A stretch of 64,000 nt of DNA from Pseudomonas sp. RIT409 (GCF_003052515.2 NZ_QARE02000008.1:1-64000), one strand, 5' to 3'. Counted from the first letter of the stretch, positions 52,490-62,288 are shown. A program made the numbers and translations. Notes: generated by a model not told the origin, from the letters alone.

Positions 52490-52894
52490 TCAGGCCTGAC
52501 GCTGGTGGCGGTCGATCTGTTCGTGACGTTCCTGGGCTTCAATGCAGTACTTGGTGGTCGGGCTGATCAGCAGACGCATCAGGCCGATAGGCTCACCGCT
52601 GTCGTCGCACCACCCGAATGTGTCGTCTGCAATGCGGGCCAGCGCCATCTCCAACTGCGGCAACAGACGCTGGTCGCGCTCGATCGCATTCACCAGCCAG
52701 TGACGCTCTTCTTCTACAGAGGCAGCGTCGGCCGGGTCCGCCGGCGTGTCCAGGCTTTCGATTGCGATACGGCTCTGCTCGATGCGCTCGTGGGTTTCCA
52801 CCTTCATGGACTGCAGCAGGGCCCGGAAAAAGGCGTGCTGCTCGGCGTTCATGTAGTCATCGGCCGGCATCGCCAGCAACTTTTCCTTGGTCAT
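52490..52894 (-). CDS. DksA/TraR-family regulator lacking zinc-finger cysteines (DksA2-like)
   Basis: The 134-residue protein has the DksA layout: a coiled coil with tip DPADAAS carrying Asp53, Asp56 and Ala58, the positions equivalent to Asp71, Asp74 and Ala76 of E. coli DksA, and a C-terminal globular region. The zinc finger is altered to C96-x2-S99-x17-C117-x2-A120, so two of four ligands are missing. P. aeruginosa DksA2 is also 134 residues with a two-Cys finger and works without zinc. DksA proteins bind RNA polymerase with ppGpp. ATG at 52894 begins at MTKEKLLAMP; longer frame upstream is non-coding. A terminator follows. Confidence 0.87.
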   Translation of the reverse strand: MTKEKLLAMPADDYMNAEQHAFFRALLQSMKVETHERIEQSRIAIESLDTPADPADAASVEEERHWLVNAIERDQRLLPQLEMALARIADDTFGWCDDSGEPIGLMRLLISPTTKYCIEAQERHEQIDRHQRQA

Positions 52895-53272
52895 TGATTT
52901 CTCTATAAAAAAACGTGCATTAAGGCGAATCAAGGGAGCGCCTTGGCCCGGTTGTAAATACGAGCTCGCCAGCGCCGGCGTCTCCAGGCGCCATCTGGCA
53001 CTCAATTTACGAGGGGCGGCAGTCTAAGGCCGGGTGCCGTACTCGGCAACATAATTGAACAGGATTCGCTCAACAAGCCCCCAAATCCCGGTGGCATTGG
53101 GCCAAATCCCTGTTTCGGCTCATCTCGACGCGCCCGATGTTCTGATCGGAAGCTGCAGCATGGCATCGGACTGCAATCATGGAGGCTTTCAGACCGAGGG
53201 CCCGGCGTTCGGTTCAACCCTTCAACAAACCGAAAGGGCCTGATAGCAGGCCCTTTTCGCACGACATTCGGA
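52895..53272. other. 378-bp gap without a recognisable gene, ends in a terminator
   Basis: The gap lies between the DksA-like start and the inositol permease stop. It includes a run of A/T (CTATAAAAAAACGTGC) close to the DksA-like start, likely its promoter. No frame with a good ribosome-binding site was found. Confidence 0.5.
53236..53257 (-). terminator. Terminator at the end of the inositol transporter operon
   Basis: GGGCCTG-ATAG-CAGGCCC is a perfect 7-bp stem with TTTT on the plus side and TTT on the minus side. It lies 20 bp beyond the stop of iatP and can act on both strands. Confidence 0.8.
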
Positions 53273-54301
53273 TCAGCGCTTGAGCTTGCGCTTGTTGCGG
53301 TACTGGTCGATCACCACCGCAACGACGATGATCAGGCCTTTGATGATGTCCTGCACGTAGGCATCGACGCCCACGAACGTGAAGCCGCTGGCCATCACAC
53401 CCAGGATGAGCGCGCCGATCACCGTACCCGTGATGCGGCCCACACCCCCGGCCAGGCTGGTCCCACCGATCACGGCTGCCGCGATGGCGTCCAGCTCGTA
53501 GGACACGCCCATGCCGGCCTGACCGGTCGCGGCCCGCGCCGAGGCCACCACACCCGCCAGGCCGGCCAGCAGCCCGGCGATGCTGTAGACGATGATCAGA
53601 TGACGCTTGACGTTGATGCCCGAGGTACGCGCGGCCTGCATGTTGCCGCCGATGGCATAGGTGTATTTGCCGTACTTGGTGTAGCGCAGCGCGATATGGA
53701 AGATGACCGCCACCACCAAAAAGATGATGACCGGCATCGCCCCCTGACCGATCGCAGTGTAGGCGTCGTTAAGCATGCTTACCGGCTGACCGCCGGTGTA
53801 AAAACGCGCCAGCCCGCGAGCGGAAACCATCATGCCCAGGGTGGCAATGAACGGCGGAATGCCCGTGATGGCAATGATGCTGCCGTTGATCGCCCCCGCC
53901 AGCAGGCCGACGCCCAGCCCTGCGATGACCGGTACCCAGACCGGCAGGTCGGTCAAGGAGGGAAAAACGGCGCGCGTGTAATCGGATGACTGCGCCAGGC
54001 TGGCGGCGATCATGGCCGTCAATGCCAGTACCGAGCCCGATGACAAGTCGATGCCCGTGGTGATGATCACCTGAGTCACACCAATGGCGATCAGCCCGAT
54101 GATGGAGACTTGCAGGATCATCAAGACGAGCCGTTGGGAGTTGAGCAAAAAGCTCTGGTCGCGCACGGCCCAGCCGAAGACTTCGAAGATCAGGCCAATG
54201 CCGATCAGCACCAGGAAGATGCTCAATTCCGTCGGCATGCGGCGTTTGCGGCGGCTCGGGGCCACTGCGGGCTTATTGTCCAGAATCGCATTCATCTTCA
54301 T
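53273..54301 (-). CDS. iatP: Inositol ABC transporter permease, IatP-like
   Basis: The 342-residue permease of the sugar (ribose/xylose) ABC type has about ten membrane helices and the signatures GVTQVIITTGIDLSSGSVLAL, AGAINGSIIAITGIPPFIATLGM and DAIAAAVIGGTSLAGGVGRITGT. Placement downstream of an ATPase and inositol-type periplasmic binding protein and next to iol genes identifies it as IatP. ATG at 54301 has AGAGG five bases upstream; the gene is the last of ibpA-iatA-iatP, followed by a terminator. Confidence 0.9.
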   Translation of the reverse strand: MKMNAILDNKPAVAPSRRKRRMPTELSIFLVLIGIGLIFEVFGWAVRDQSFLLNSQRLVLMILQVSIIGLIAIGVTQVIITTGIDLSSGSVLALTAMIAASLAQSSDYTRAVFPSLTDLPVWVPVIAGLGVGLLAGAINGSIIAITGIPPFIATLGMMVSARGLARFYTGGQPVSMLNDAYTAIGQGAMPVIIFLVVAVIFHIALRYTKYGKYTYAIGGNMQAARTSGINVKRHLIIVYSIAGLLAGLAGVVASARAATGQAGMGVSYELDAIAAAVIGGTSLAGGVGRITGTVIGALILGVMASGFTFVGVDAYVQDIIKGLIIVVAVVIDQYRNKRKLKR

Positions 54302-54342
54302 ACGTGCCTCTTGTTCTTCGCCCAATGCCCGGCCATCGGCCT

Positions 54343-55911
54343 TTAATGAATCGAATTGCCCGACGCCAGGTGCATCACACGCTCCTGCGTCGCCTCAGCA
54401 CGGTCGAGGGTGCCCATCATCTGACCTTCATGCATGACCATCACCCGATCGCTCATGCCCAGCACTTCGGGCAATTCAGACGAAATCATGATCACCGCCA
54501 TGCCTTCGCTGGCGAGCAGTGAAATCAACCGGTAAATCTCGGCCTTGGCGCCGACGTCGATGCCTCGTGTCGGCTCATCGAGGATCAACACCCGGGGGTG
54601 GGTCATCAGCCAGCGCGCAAGCAGGGCCTTTTGCTGGTTACCACCGGACAAGGTGTCGATACATTGCTCCAGTGAAGGTGTCTTGACCCGCAGCTTCTTG
54701 CACATGTCTTCGCACAACGCTCGCAGCGCCTTCTGGTGCACGAAGCCATTGCCGGCGTAATGGGGAAGCACGGCCATCTCCATGTTCTCCAGCACGGACA
54801 GGCAGGGAAACAGCCCGCTGAGCTTGCGGTCCTCGGTCAGCAGCGCAAAGCCTTTTTCGATAGCAAAATGCGGATCGACCACCTTGATCGGCACGCCATC
54901 GAGAAGAATGTCGCCCTCGGTGCAAGGGGTGATGCCAAACAGGGTTTCCGCCACGTTGGTCCGCCCTGCGCCCATCAACCCGGCGATGCCCAGCACTTCG
55001 CCAGCGTGCAGGTCGAACGAAACGCCTTCGAACACCCCCTCCAACCCGAGGTTGCGCACCGACAGCATGCGTTCGCCCACTGGCGAGGTCCTTTCGGGAA
55101 ACAATTGCGTCAACTCGCGACCGACCATCATCGAAATCAGGCTGTCGCCGTCCATGCTGTCAGCGCGCTGCAGGCCGATGTAGGCGCCGTCACGAAACAC
55201 CGCCACTTCATCGGCGATGGCGAACACTTCGTTCATCTTGTGCGTGATGTAGATGATGCCCTTACCCTGCGCGCGAAGGTCGGCAATGATCGAAAACAGG
55301 TGGGCCACTTCCTTTTCGGTAATGGCCGAAGTGGGCTCATCCATGATCAGCACATCGGAATCGTAAGACACCGCCTTGGCGATCTCGACCATCTGCCGTT
55401 CGGCAATGCTCAGGTTGCCGACCTGTTCCTGTGGATCGAGGTCGATACGCAGGCGATCCAGCAGCGACTGTGTACACCGGTGCATGGCACGGTGGTCGAC
55501 CATGTGCAGCCCGTTAAGCTGTTCCCGGCCGATCCAGATGTTTTCAGCGATGGTCATGTGCGGCATCAGGTTCAGTTCTTGATGAATCATCGCAATGCCC
55601 GATTGCAGCGCCGACAGCGGGCTTTCGAAGACGACCGGCTTGCCCCGCAGACGAATCTCGCCCGCGTCGGGCGCGTAGATGCCGGCGATGATTTTCATCA
55701 GCGTGGATTTGCCCGCACCGTTCTCACCCATGAGGGCCAGCACGCTGCCTGGCCGCACGCGCAGTTGCACGTCGTCCAACGCCACCACGCCGGGAAAGGC
55801 TTTGCTGATGTGGGTGATTTCCAGCAGATAGGGGTACTCGACGTTGCCCACAGCGTGTTCGGAATTCGCAGCAGGGCCGGTGGCAGTCGCAGCAGTAGCG
55901 GAAGCGAACAT
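54343..55911 (-). CDS. iatA: Inositol ABC transporter ATP-binding protein, IatA-like (two ABC domains)
   Basis: The 522-residue protein is a tandem ATPase of the sugar type. Domain 1 has Walker [10 protein letters not shown] (about 72-80), signature [14 protein letters not shown] and Walker [12 protein letters not shown]. Domain 2 has a degenerate Walker A (GLMGAGRT) and signature [16 protein letters not shown], Walker [14 protein letters not shown], as in RbsA/MglA. ATG at 55911 has AGGAG nine bases upstream. Its first 25 residues are Ala/Thr-rich and unrelated to the ATPase fold. It energises IatP. Confidence 0.9.
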   Translation of the reverse strand: MFASATAATATGPAANSEHAVGNVEYPYLLEITHISKAFPGVVALDDVQLRVRPGSVLALMGENGAGKSTLMKIIAGIYAPDAGEIRLRGKPVVFESPLSALQSGIAMIHQELNLMPHMTIAENIWIGREQLNGLHMVDHRAMHRCTQSLLDRLRIDLDPQEQVGNLSIAERQMVEIAKAVSYDSDVLIMDEPTSAITEKEVAHLFSIIADLRAQGKGIIYITHKMNEVFAIADEVAVFRDGAYIGLQRADSMDGDSLISMMVGRELTQLFPERTSPVGERMLSVRNLGLEGVFEGVSFDLHAGEVLGIAGLMGAGRTNVAETLFGITPCTEGDILLDGVPIKVVDPHFAIEKGFALLTEDRKLSGLFPCLSVLENMEMAVLPHYAGNGFVHQKALRALCEDMCKKLRVKTPSLEQCIDTLSGGNQQKALLARWLMTHPRVLILDEPTRGIDVGAKAEIYRLISLLASEGMAVIMISSELPEVLGMSDRVMVMHEGQMMGTLDRAEATQERVMHLASGNSIH

Positions 55912-55988
55912 GGTCGCAGACTCCTGGGGCACCAGGCAGCAGCGTGCGCTGCATGCCCTGCGCCCTGTCAGTGATCGAGAGGTCGGGC

Positions 55989-56918
55989 TTACTTGAAGGT
56001 ACTGACGTTATCCGGGGTGATCAGCCTGAAAGGAATGATGATGGCCTGCTGCGGCAGCGCTTCCTTTTTCACCATTTTCACCGCCGCATCGATGGACCCT
56101 TCACCCTGGCCCTTGGCGTCCTGAAACACCGACACCGTCAAGTCGCCCTTCTTGACGGCGGCCAAGCCATCCGGCGTACCGTCGACGCCCGCAACCAGCA
56201 CCTCGCCCGGCTTTTTGCCCGCTTGCTTCAACGCCATGGACGCACCGATGGCCATTTCGTCATTGTTGGAAAGGACTGCACTGAAGTCACGGCCCTGGGT
56301 CAGCCAGTTGTTGGTGATGTCCATACCCTTCTGCCGTCCCCAGGCACCCTCCTGTTCTTCGGCGATTTTGATGTCCGGGTATTTTTTCAGGACTTCCTTG
56401 ACGCCTTCGGTGCGGTCGCGGGTCGAGTTGTTCGCCAACTCGCCCAGCAGGATCACCACCGTGCCTTTGCCGCCCAATTTGTCGGCGATGTATTGCATCT
56501 GCATCCGACCGGCTTCCTTGTCATCGGATGTCACCGAAGCCACGCCTTGCGGCAGTTGAGGATCGTCCGGACGACGGTTGACATAGACCAGCGGAATGCC
56601 CGCCGCCGTCGCGGCCTTGGTGATGCGGGCCGTCGCCGCGGTGTCGACGGGATTGACGATCAGCGCATCGACTTTCTTGCCGATCAATTCCTGAATCTGG
56701 TCGAGCTGTTTATTCACATCGTTGCGCGCATCCACATATTGCAGGTCGACGTCGCCCATGGCCTTGGCCTTCTTGCTCATGTCTTCGCGCATATAGGTCA
56801 GGTAGGTATCGTCAAACTGCGACATGGACACACCGATTTTCACGTCGGCGGCCAGGGTGGCGCCGCTGCCGAGCATCAACGCAAGGGCCAGAGCGGTCAA
56901 ACGGGCTTTGGTGTTCAT
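55989..56918 (-). CDS. ibpA: Periplasmic inositol-binding protein, IbpA-like
   Basis: The 309-residue protein begins [24 protein letters not shown], a signal peptide cleaved before ADVKIG, and has a ribose-type periplasmic-binding-protein fold (VGVSM-type [31 protein letters not shown]). Its position at the head of the transporter operon next to inositol catabolism genes identifies the ligand as myo-inositol or a relative. ATG at 56918 fits the signal; a longer frame upstream is not. It is preceded by a 528-bp leader with a strong palindrome. Confidence 0.88.
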   Translation of the reverse strand: MNTKARLTALALALMLGSGATLAADVKIGVSMSQFDDTYLTYMREDMSKKAKAMGDVDLQYVDARNDVNKQLDQIQELIGKKVDALIVNPVDTAATARITKAATAAGIPLVYVNRRPDDPQLPQGVASVTSDDKEAGRMQMQYIADKLGGKGTVVILLGELANNSTRDRTEGVKEVLKKYPDIKIAEEQEGAWGRQKGMDITNNWLTQGRDFSAVLSNNDEMAIGASMALKQAGKKPGEVLVAGVDGTPDGLAAVKKGDLTVSVFQDAKGQGEGSIDAAVKMVKKEALPQQAIIIPFRLITPDNVSTFK

Positions 56919-56976
56919 GAGCGGTCTTTCTCCAGATTCTTGTTGTTGTAGTGAATTGGCTAACGACGGCGAATGT

Positions 56977-57216
56977 TCAGCGGCTGTTGGGCGGACGGGA
57001 AAAACGGGGCTTGGAAAAACAAGGCGAAGCGAAATGGGCCACCGAAGCGCTGGACGCACCGCAGACCATCACCCCACCGCTCTGAACGCACAGCGTGCGG
57101 GCGGCCAGGTCAAGGCAGCGGTCAAGCGTCAGTCGAGACAGGGCATGAGAAGAGGCGGCGAGCAGAGCTCGGAAGGCGACCCGGCAGGCCTTGGCGGCAG
57201 AGTGGAAAATATTCAT
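56977..57216 (-). CDS. Possible small leader ORF, 79 aa, unknown
   Basis: A minus-strand frame starting MNIFHSAAKACRVAFRALLAAS, 58 bp upstream of ibpA, keeps high G/C at third positions and has no internal stop. It has a hydrophobic/amphipathic N-terminus, many Ser and Cys residues and a basic tail. No family is recognised and the ribosome-binding site is weak, so it could be a chance frame in the leader. Confidence 0.28.
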   Translation of the reverse strand: MNIFHSAAKACRVAFRALLAASSHALSRLTLDRCLDLAARTLCVQSGGVMVCGASSASVAHFASPCFSKPRFSRPPNSR

Positions 57217-57332
57217 CGACGGTACCTGTCTTTTGGCTTTCTTGTTTTGTTTCGTTCGCCAGGCCGGGTGTCAGTGAAGCTCCGACATCAGGTCCGGACG
57301 TCGAGTAACGGCAACCTGAAACCGACTCTATT

Positions 57333-57374
57333 GGAAAATAATTTCTAATTCAACAAGCTTTAGAATTTATTTCC
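57333..57374. promoter_or_regulatory. Extended palindromic operator candidate upstream of the inositol transporter operon
   Basis: GGAAAATAATTTCTAA (57333-57348) and TTAGAATTTATTTCC (57360-57374) are near-exact inverted copies separated by 11 bp. Each arm contains GGAA followed five to six bases later by TTCT. Inositol regulators of the RpiR family (IolR in rhizobia) recognise GGAA-N6-TTCC-like sites, so this may be an IolR operator. It is about 410 bp upstream of ibpA. Confidence 0.55.
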
Positions 57375-57446
57375 ATTTCATTTCTGCCCGCGCCGTTTTC
57401 TTTTTTTCGAACGTCGGAGCGGGCGACAGGGCTGGGGGCTCAAGGC

Positions 57447-58466
57447 TTACAGCACGACTACGCGCCCTTCCAGCGCGCTGGTTCGCGCGGCATCTAGCAC
57501 GATAGCGGTGGCCACCGCTTCTCTGGGTGCAACGGGATTGTTCCCGTCTTTCATCACGGCATCCTGAAACTGGCGATAGAACATCGGCCAGCAACCGCGT
57601 TCGGATGGCACGCGTTCGCGGTGCTCGCCCTGCTCGAACCAGCCCCAGCGCCTGTGCTCTTCCACACCCCAGCGTTCGCCTTCGGACGCGGGCGAGCGCC
57701 CCGCCAGCACTTGAGCCTCCTGCCCATCGAGGCCCTCAACGGTATAGCAGCCCTTAGTACCATTGACCCGGAATCGAGGTCCCTGCGCATTTTGCAGACA
57801 GTGGCCCCACAAGTGGGAGGTCACCCCGTTGGCGTGGCACAACGCCATGAAAAAGCCGTGGTCGACTTCCTGGTTGGGCGTAGCGAAGGCCAGTTCGGCA
57901 TACACGCGCTGCACCGGGCCGAACAGCAACACTGCCTGATCCACCAAATGACTGCCCAGATCACGGAGGATTCCGCCGCCGCTTAGCTTGCCCACGGACG
58001 CGGGCGAGTACCGCTCCACACGGGATTCGAACCGGACGATATCGCCGAGCACCCCTTGATCGATCAACTTGCGCACGGTGAGGAAATCCGAATCCCAGCG
58101 ACGGTTCTGATAGACGCTGAGCAAAACACCTCGGCGCTCAGCCGCGTCCACCAAGGCCTGCGCCTCCGAGGCGCTCGGGGCGAACGGTTTGTCGCTGACC
58201 ACCGCAACGCCAAGCTCGATCGCCTCAAGGATCAGAGCGCAACGGGAGGCCAATGGCGTGGAAATCACCACGGCATCGATGCCAGCGGCCACCATGTCGG
58301 CCAAGGAGTCGAAAGCGGGCACGTTGGGGTAATCCTGGCTCAGTTGCTGACGACGCTCGGCAGATGCGGTCACCACACCCGCAAACGTGGCGCCAGGCAG
58401 ACTGGCCAGCAGCGGGGCATGGAAGAAACGCCCGCCCTTGCCGTAACCAATCAGTCCGATTTTCAT
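57447..58466 (-). CDS. Gfo/Idh/MocA-family oxidoreductase, scyllo-inositol dehydrogenase-like
   Basis: The 339-residue protein has an N-terminal Rossmann motif (MKIGLIGYGKGGRFFHAPLL) and the family DKPFA motif (VVSDKPFAPSASEAQ, equivalent to EKP) with catalytic Lys, then GGGILRDLGSHLVDQA in the C-terminal domain. The GYGKGG.FHAP opening is shared with IolW/YdgJ, NADP-dependent scyllo-inositol dehydrogenases. It sits between iolD and ibpA, so a role in interconverting scyllo-inosose and scyllo-inositol is likely. AGGAGG lies eight bases before the ATG. IolG would be the NAD enzyme and is not in the window. Confidence 0.9.
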   Translation of the reverse strand: MKIGLIGYGKGGRFFHAPLLASLPGATFAGVVTASAERRQQLSQDYPNVPAFDSLADMVAAGIDAVVISTPLASRCALILEAIELGVAVVSDKPFAPSASEAQALVDAAERRGVLLSVYQNRRWDSDFLTVRKLIDQGVLGDIVRFESRVERYSPASVGKLSGGGILRDLGSHLVDQAVLLFGPVQRVYAELAFATPNQEVDHGFFMALCHANGVTSHLWGHCLQNAQGPRFRVNGTKGCYTVEGLDGQEAQVLAGRSPASEGERWGVEEHRRWGWFEQGEHRERVPSERGCWPMFYRQFQDAVMKDGNNPVAPREAVATAIVLDAARTSALEGRVVVL

Positions 58467-58533
58467 ACGCGATCCTCCTTGGCCGAACGTCTCGCAGCCG
58501 CCCCAAAGGCGGCTGCGAGACGTTACAGGCGTT

Positions 58534-60465
58534 TCAATATTTCCTGGCCTTGGCCAGCATCGTCATTTGACGCTGATACGCCTCGGCCGTTTTCCCGCGG
58601 GTGGAGACTTCAGCCACGCCCACGCGCCACCATGACAGATAGCCATGGATCATGGTTTTCGGCAGCACCTTGATGTCAATCAATGTCGAGACGGTTTGCC
58701 TGCGCGCATCGGCCAGGGCCGCTTCAAGCGCCTCAATCGTCTTCACGGTGTAGGTCTTGCAGCCGTAGGCGGCGGCGCTCATGGCGAAATCCACCGGTAC
58801 GAAATCGCCATCCAGCGCCCCGCTGTCGGGGTTGCGAAAGCGAAACTCGGTGCCAAAGCTGCCCATGCCGTTGCCCATCTGCAGGTTGTTGATGCAGCCA
58901 AAGGCCATGTTGTCCAGCAAGATCACGTTGACCTTGCGCCGTTCCTGAATCGAGGTGGCCAGCTCCGAGTGCAGCATCAGATAGGAACCGTCCCCCACCA
59001 ATGCATAGACCTCACGATCGGGCGCGGCCATTTTCACACCCAGCGCCGCGTTTACCTCGTACCCCATGCATGAGTAGCCGTATTCGACGTGGTAGCTGTC
59101 GACGCTGGTACTGCGCCAGGCCCGCTGCAAGTCGCCCGGCAGGCTGCCCGCAGCGGCGACGATCACCGCGTCGTTCGGCAACTGCCGATTGAGCAGCCCC
59201 AGTACCTGACTTTGGGTCAGGCATGACCCCGTGGTTTCGATGAAATCGCGCAGCACCTGTGGGTCAAGATGCCCCGCCACTTCAGGCTCGAAATGCTGTG
59301 GCCGGTACTCGACGGCGTGCAGCCGGTCCACTTCCGCGTCCAGCGCCACACGCGCCTGGCGCGGCACATCGCCCCACTGTGTGCGGTAGTCGCCAAGCCC
59401 CTGCGTCAGCGCCTGCAACGCGAGTCGCGCATCGGCCAGCACCTGCACGCCGTCCAATTTCTGCACGTCGAATCCGCCGACGTTGAGGTTGAGGAACTGC
59501 ACCTGCGGGTGCTGAAACAGCGATTTCGATCCGGTGGTGAAATCGCTGTACCGGGTGCCGACGCCGATGATCAGGTCCGCCTCCTGTGCCAGCGTGTTGG
59601 CCGCCAGCGAGCCGGTCTCGCCGATGCCGCCCATGTTCAGCGGGTGGGCCGAGACGATGGCACTCTTGCCCGCCTGGGTTTCACTGAAGGGGATCTCGAA
59701 ACGCTCGGCCAGTGCCTGCAGTTCAGCCGCTGCGCCTGAGTAGCGCACGCCACCACCACAGATCAACAAGGGGCGGCGCTTGCCTTTGATCAGCATCAAG
59801 GCATCTTCGAGCATCGCTTGGGTGGGCGGACGACGGTCGATGCGGTGGACCCGTTTGTGCAGGAACGTGTCGGGGTAGTCGTAGGCCTCGCCTTGTACAT
59901 CTTGCGGCAAGGCCAGAGTGACGGCGCCGGTCTCGGCAGGGTCGGTGAGCACGCGCATGGCATTGAGCGCCGCACTCATCAGTTGCTCGGGGCGATTGAT
60001 CCGGTCCCAGTATTTGCTCACAGCCTTGAAGGCATCGTTGGTGCTGATGCTCAGGTCATGGAATTGCTCGATCTGTTGCAGCACGGGGTCCGGCTGGCGG
60101 CTGGCATAGACATCACCGGGCAGCAGCAACAGCGGGATCCGGTTGGCAGTGGCCGTGGCCGCCGCGGTGATCATGTTCGCGGCTCCCGGCCCTACCGAGG
60201 AGGTGCAGGCGTAGATCTTGCGCCGCAGGTGCTGCTTGGCGAAGCCCATGGCGGCGTGGCACATGCCCTGCTCGTTACGGCCTTGGTGGACAGTCAGCTC
60301 GCCACGATCCTGCTCCAGCGCCTGGCCCAGCCCCAGCACGTTGCCGTGACCGAAGATCGTGAACACCCCGGCGACGAACTTGCTCTGCACGCCGTCGACT
60401 TCGACGTACTGGTTGTCGAGAAACTTCACCAAGGCCTGGGCCATGGTCAATCGTGTGGTGGTCAT
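58534..60465 (-). CDS. iolD: 3D-(3,5/4)-trihydroxycyclohexane-1,2-dione acylhydrolase IolD
   Basis: The 643-residue thiamin-diphosphate enzyme opens the ring of 3D-(3,5/4)-trihydroxycyclohexane-1,2-dione in inositol catabolism. Features are an N-terminal TPP pyrimidine-domain Glu in [20 protein letters not shown], a central FAD-like domain ([11 protein letters not shown]) and the C-terminal TPP motif [29 protein letters not shown]. Length fits IolD (about 640) rather than acetolactate synthase (about 570). It lies between the dehydrogenase (67 bp downstream) and iolB, in the iolC-iolE-iolB-iolD order. Confidence 0.94.
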   Translation of the reverse strand: MTTTRLTMAQALVKFLDNQYVEVDGVQSKFVAGVFTIFGHGNVLGLGQALEQDRGELTVHQGRNEQGMCHAAMGFAKQHLRRKIYACTSSVGPGAANMITAAATATANRIPLLLLPGDVYASRQPDPVLQQIEQFHDLSISTNDAFKAVSKYWDRINRPEQLMSAALNAMRVLTDPAETGAVTLALPQDVQGEAYDYPDTFLHKRVHRIDRRPPTQAMLEDALMLIKGKRRPLLICGGGVRYSGAAAELQALAERFEIPFSETQAGKSAIVSAHPLNMGGIGETGSLAANTLAQEADLIIGVGTRYSDFTTGSKSLFQHPQVQFLNLNVGGFDVQKLDGVQVLADARLALQALTQGLGDYRTQWGDVPRQARVALDAEVDRLHAVEYRPQHFEPEVAGHLDPQVLRDFIETTGSCLTQSQVLGLLNRQLPNDAVIVAAAGSLPGDLQRAWRSTSVDSYHVEYGYSCMGYEVNAALGVKMAAPDREVYALVGDGSYLMLHSELATSIQERRKVNVILLDNMAFGCINNLQMGNGMGSFGTEFRFRNPDSGALDGDFVPVDFAMSAAAYGCKTYTVKTIEALEAALADARRQTVSTLIDIKVLPKTMIHGYLSWWRVGVAEVSTRGKTAEAYQRQMTMLAKARKY

Positions 60466-60540
60466 GCTTGCACCTTGTTGTTATTGGAGCGATGACGCGT
60501 TCCGAGTCCTGACAGCGCGACTTTCGGCAATGAGCCTGGC

Positions 60541-61350
60541 CTAGAGATCCAATAACCACGCGTGCTGCGGATCATTGTGAAATTGCCAGGCGCGCTTGGG
60601 CCCGGCCATGACGTTCAGATAATAGGATTCGTAGCCATAAGGCACTGTGACCGGGTGATACCCCTTGGGCACGGTCACCACGTCGTGGTTTTCCACCGCC
60701 ATGGCCTGATCGATGCTGCGGTCGTCGGTGTAGACCCGCTGAAAGACGAAGCCCTGCGGGGGATTGATCTGGTGGTAATAGGTTTCTTCCAGCGCGCTCT
60801 CGTGCGGCAGGTCGTCCTTGTCGTGCTTATGGGGCGGGTAGCTGGACGAATGCCCGGAGGGCGTGCGCACTTCCACCACCAGCAGCGAATGGGCGGGCTC
60901 GGAATCCGGCAAGATGTCGCAGACATAACGGGTGTTCGCCGCCTTGCCGCGCACGCTGCGCTTCATGCTGTCGGGTTTGATCAGCCGCGCAGGCAGGGCC
61001 TTCGATGCGTCGCCCGGCGCCGCGCACACCGCAAGCTGCACCGCGCTCAAGGCAGTGACCTGGCCCTGACTGCCGGGAGGCAGATAGACGGCATAGGGCG
61101 ACTTGTCTTCGAACACCGATTGCCGGTCACCGAGGTTTTCCCAATGGAATGCGCCCTGCCCCGCCGCTTCGCCGCTGACACTGATGCGACCGCTTAGCAA
61201 CACCAGGCACAGTTCCTTGTCGCCGGCGCTGACAGGGAGGCGCTCGCCGACGCTCAGGCGATACGCCGAGAAACCCACGTACTGCAAAACACCCTCGCCC
61301 AACGCCACCACGACGCGGCCGTCGGCCTTGCTTTTAACCAGAAGGTTCAT
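60541..61350 (-). CDS. iolB: 5-deoxy-glucuronate isomerase IolB
   Basis: The 269-residue cupin enzyme isomerises 5-deoxy-glucuronate to 5-dehydro-2-deoxy-gluconate. Motifs include RTPSGHSSSYPPHKHDKDDLPHESALEETYYHQINPPQGF, with the metal-binding His/Glu residues, and VTVPKGYHPVTVPYGYESYYLNVMAG near the C-terminus. ATG at 61350 was chosen because AGGAG lies nine bases upstream; an in-frame GTG two codons upstream is too near that site. Its start is two bases from the iolE stop. Confidence 0.94.
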   Translation of the reverse strand: MNLLVKSKADGRVVVALGEGVLQYVGFSAYRLSVGERLPVSAGDKELCLVLLSGRISVSGEAAGQGAFHWENLGDRQSVFEDKSPYAVYLPPGSQGQVTALSAVQLAVCAAPGDASKALPARLIKPDSMKRSVRGKAANTRYVCDILPDSEPAHSLLVVEVRTPSGHSSSYPPHKHDKDDLPHESALEETYYHQINPPQGFVFQRVYTDDRSIDQAMAVENHDVVTVPKGYHPVTVPYGYESYYLNVMAGPKRAWQFHNDPQHAWLLDL

Positions 61351-61352
61351 GC

Positions 61353-62288
61353 TCACAAGCTCCTGTGGGAAGGCGGGTGAAGACCCGCGTTGCGTTCCTG
61401 CGCGGCGGACAATAGTGCGCGCACCGTGTCGTAACCCTTTTTTGCGTAGACGTAGCTGGGGGCCACCGCCGGATCCTGCTCGGCCTCGACCACCAGCCAG
61501 CCTTCGTAGCCTGCCTGCAACAGCACGTCCAGCAATGCCGCGAAGTCGATGTCTCCGTCACCCGGCACAGTGAAAGTGCCGTTAACGATGCAGTCCGGAA
61601 AACTCCAGAGCTGGTTGCGCGCCAGTTGCACCACGGCTTTGCGCACATCCTTGAAATGCACATGGCAGACACGATCGACGTGTTTGCGCAGCACCTGCAA
61701 CGGGTCGCCGCCCCCCATGTAACAGTGGCCCGAATCGAACAGCAGCCCCACCTCGCTGCCGGTCAGCGCCATCAACCTGTCGATGTCTTCCGGGGCCTCC
61801 ACATACGCCCCCATGTGGTGGTGATACGCCAGGCGCACGCCCTGGGACAGGGTGAAACGCGCCAGCTCCGTGAGCTTGTCGGCATAAATCTGCCAGGCCC
61901 GGTCGCTGTACCACCGCGGACGCTCGACCAGCCGGACCCGCTGGCCTTGAATCGAATCGGCCACTTCGCCGTAGACGAGCACCTTGGCGCCGTTATGCTT
62001 GAGCAGTTCGAGAGGGCCGGCAATGGCGTCGATCTCTTCGGCGACCGAGCGCCGGGCCAGGCCGCTGGAATACCAGCCGGAGACCAGCGCCAAGTCATAG
62101 GGCCGCAGGGCATCGGCCACGCCACGAGCGTCCTTGGGAAATTTGCCATTGAGCTCGAACCCCGCGTAACCGATGGCCTTGCCCTCACTCAGCGCGGTGC
62201 TCAGCGGTGTCTCACCGCCCAGTGCAGGCAGGTCGTCGTTACTCCAGGAAATCGGGTTGATGCCAATTCGGATTGCGGAAGCGGGCAT
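61353..62288 (-). CDS. iolE: Inosose dehydratase IolE
   Basis: The 311-residue protein is of the sugar-phosphate-isomerase-like TIM-barrel type and dehydrates scyllo-inosose. It opens MPASAIRIGINPISWSNDDLPALGGETPL, with YAGFELNGKFP, LVSGWYSSGL, YHHHMGAYVEAPEDIDRLM, LFDSGHCYMGGGD, HVHFKDVR and PGDGDIDF motifs carrying metal-binding Glu, Asp and His. ATG at 62288 was chosen by homologous start. The last residues (GLHPPSHRSL) coincide with a REP-like hairpin. Confidence 0.93.
   Translation of the reverse strand: MPASAIRIGINPISWSNDDLPALGGETPLSTALSEGKAIGYAGFELNGKFPKDARGVADALRPYDLALVSGWYSSGLARRSVAEEIDAIAGPLELLKHNGAKVLVYGEVADSIQGQRVRLVERPRWYSDRAWQIYADKLTELARFTLSQGVRLAYHHHMGAYVEAPEDIDRLMALTGSEVGLLFDSGHCYMGGGDPLQVLRKHVDRVCHVHFKDVRKAVVQLARNQLWSFPDCIVNGTFTVPGDGDIDFAALLDVLLQAGYEGWLVVEAEQDPAVAPSYVYAKKGYDTVRALLSAAQERNAGLHPPSHRSL
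61373..61388. repeat. REP-like hairpin within the 3' end of iolE
   Basis: GCGGGT-GAAG-ACCCGC, flanked by CTCCTGTGGGAAG, resembles the core of Pseudomonas repetitive extragenic palindromes (GTGGGAGCGGGC-like). It codes for the last residues of IolE, and the flanking TCCTGTGGGA complements the iolB ribosome-binding region. Confidence 0.45.

Larger units (their letters stand above)
56919..57446. other. 528-bp leader upstream of ibpA
   Basis: The gap between the Gfo/Idh gene stop and ibpA is the longest in the inositol cluster. It contains the possible 79-residue frame (56977-57216), an AT-rich core near 57330-57380 with a large dyad, and probably the promoter of ibpA-iatA-iatP. Confidence 0.6.

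Noticed and set aside
54736..55974. 412-residue plus-strand frame inside iatA
   Set aside because: Antisense shadow with no recognised domain, while iatA is complete.
58534..60465. Acetolactate synthase
   Set aside because: Length and inositol-cluster context fit IolD.
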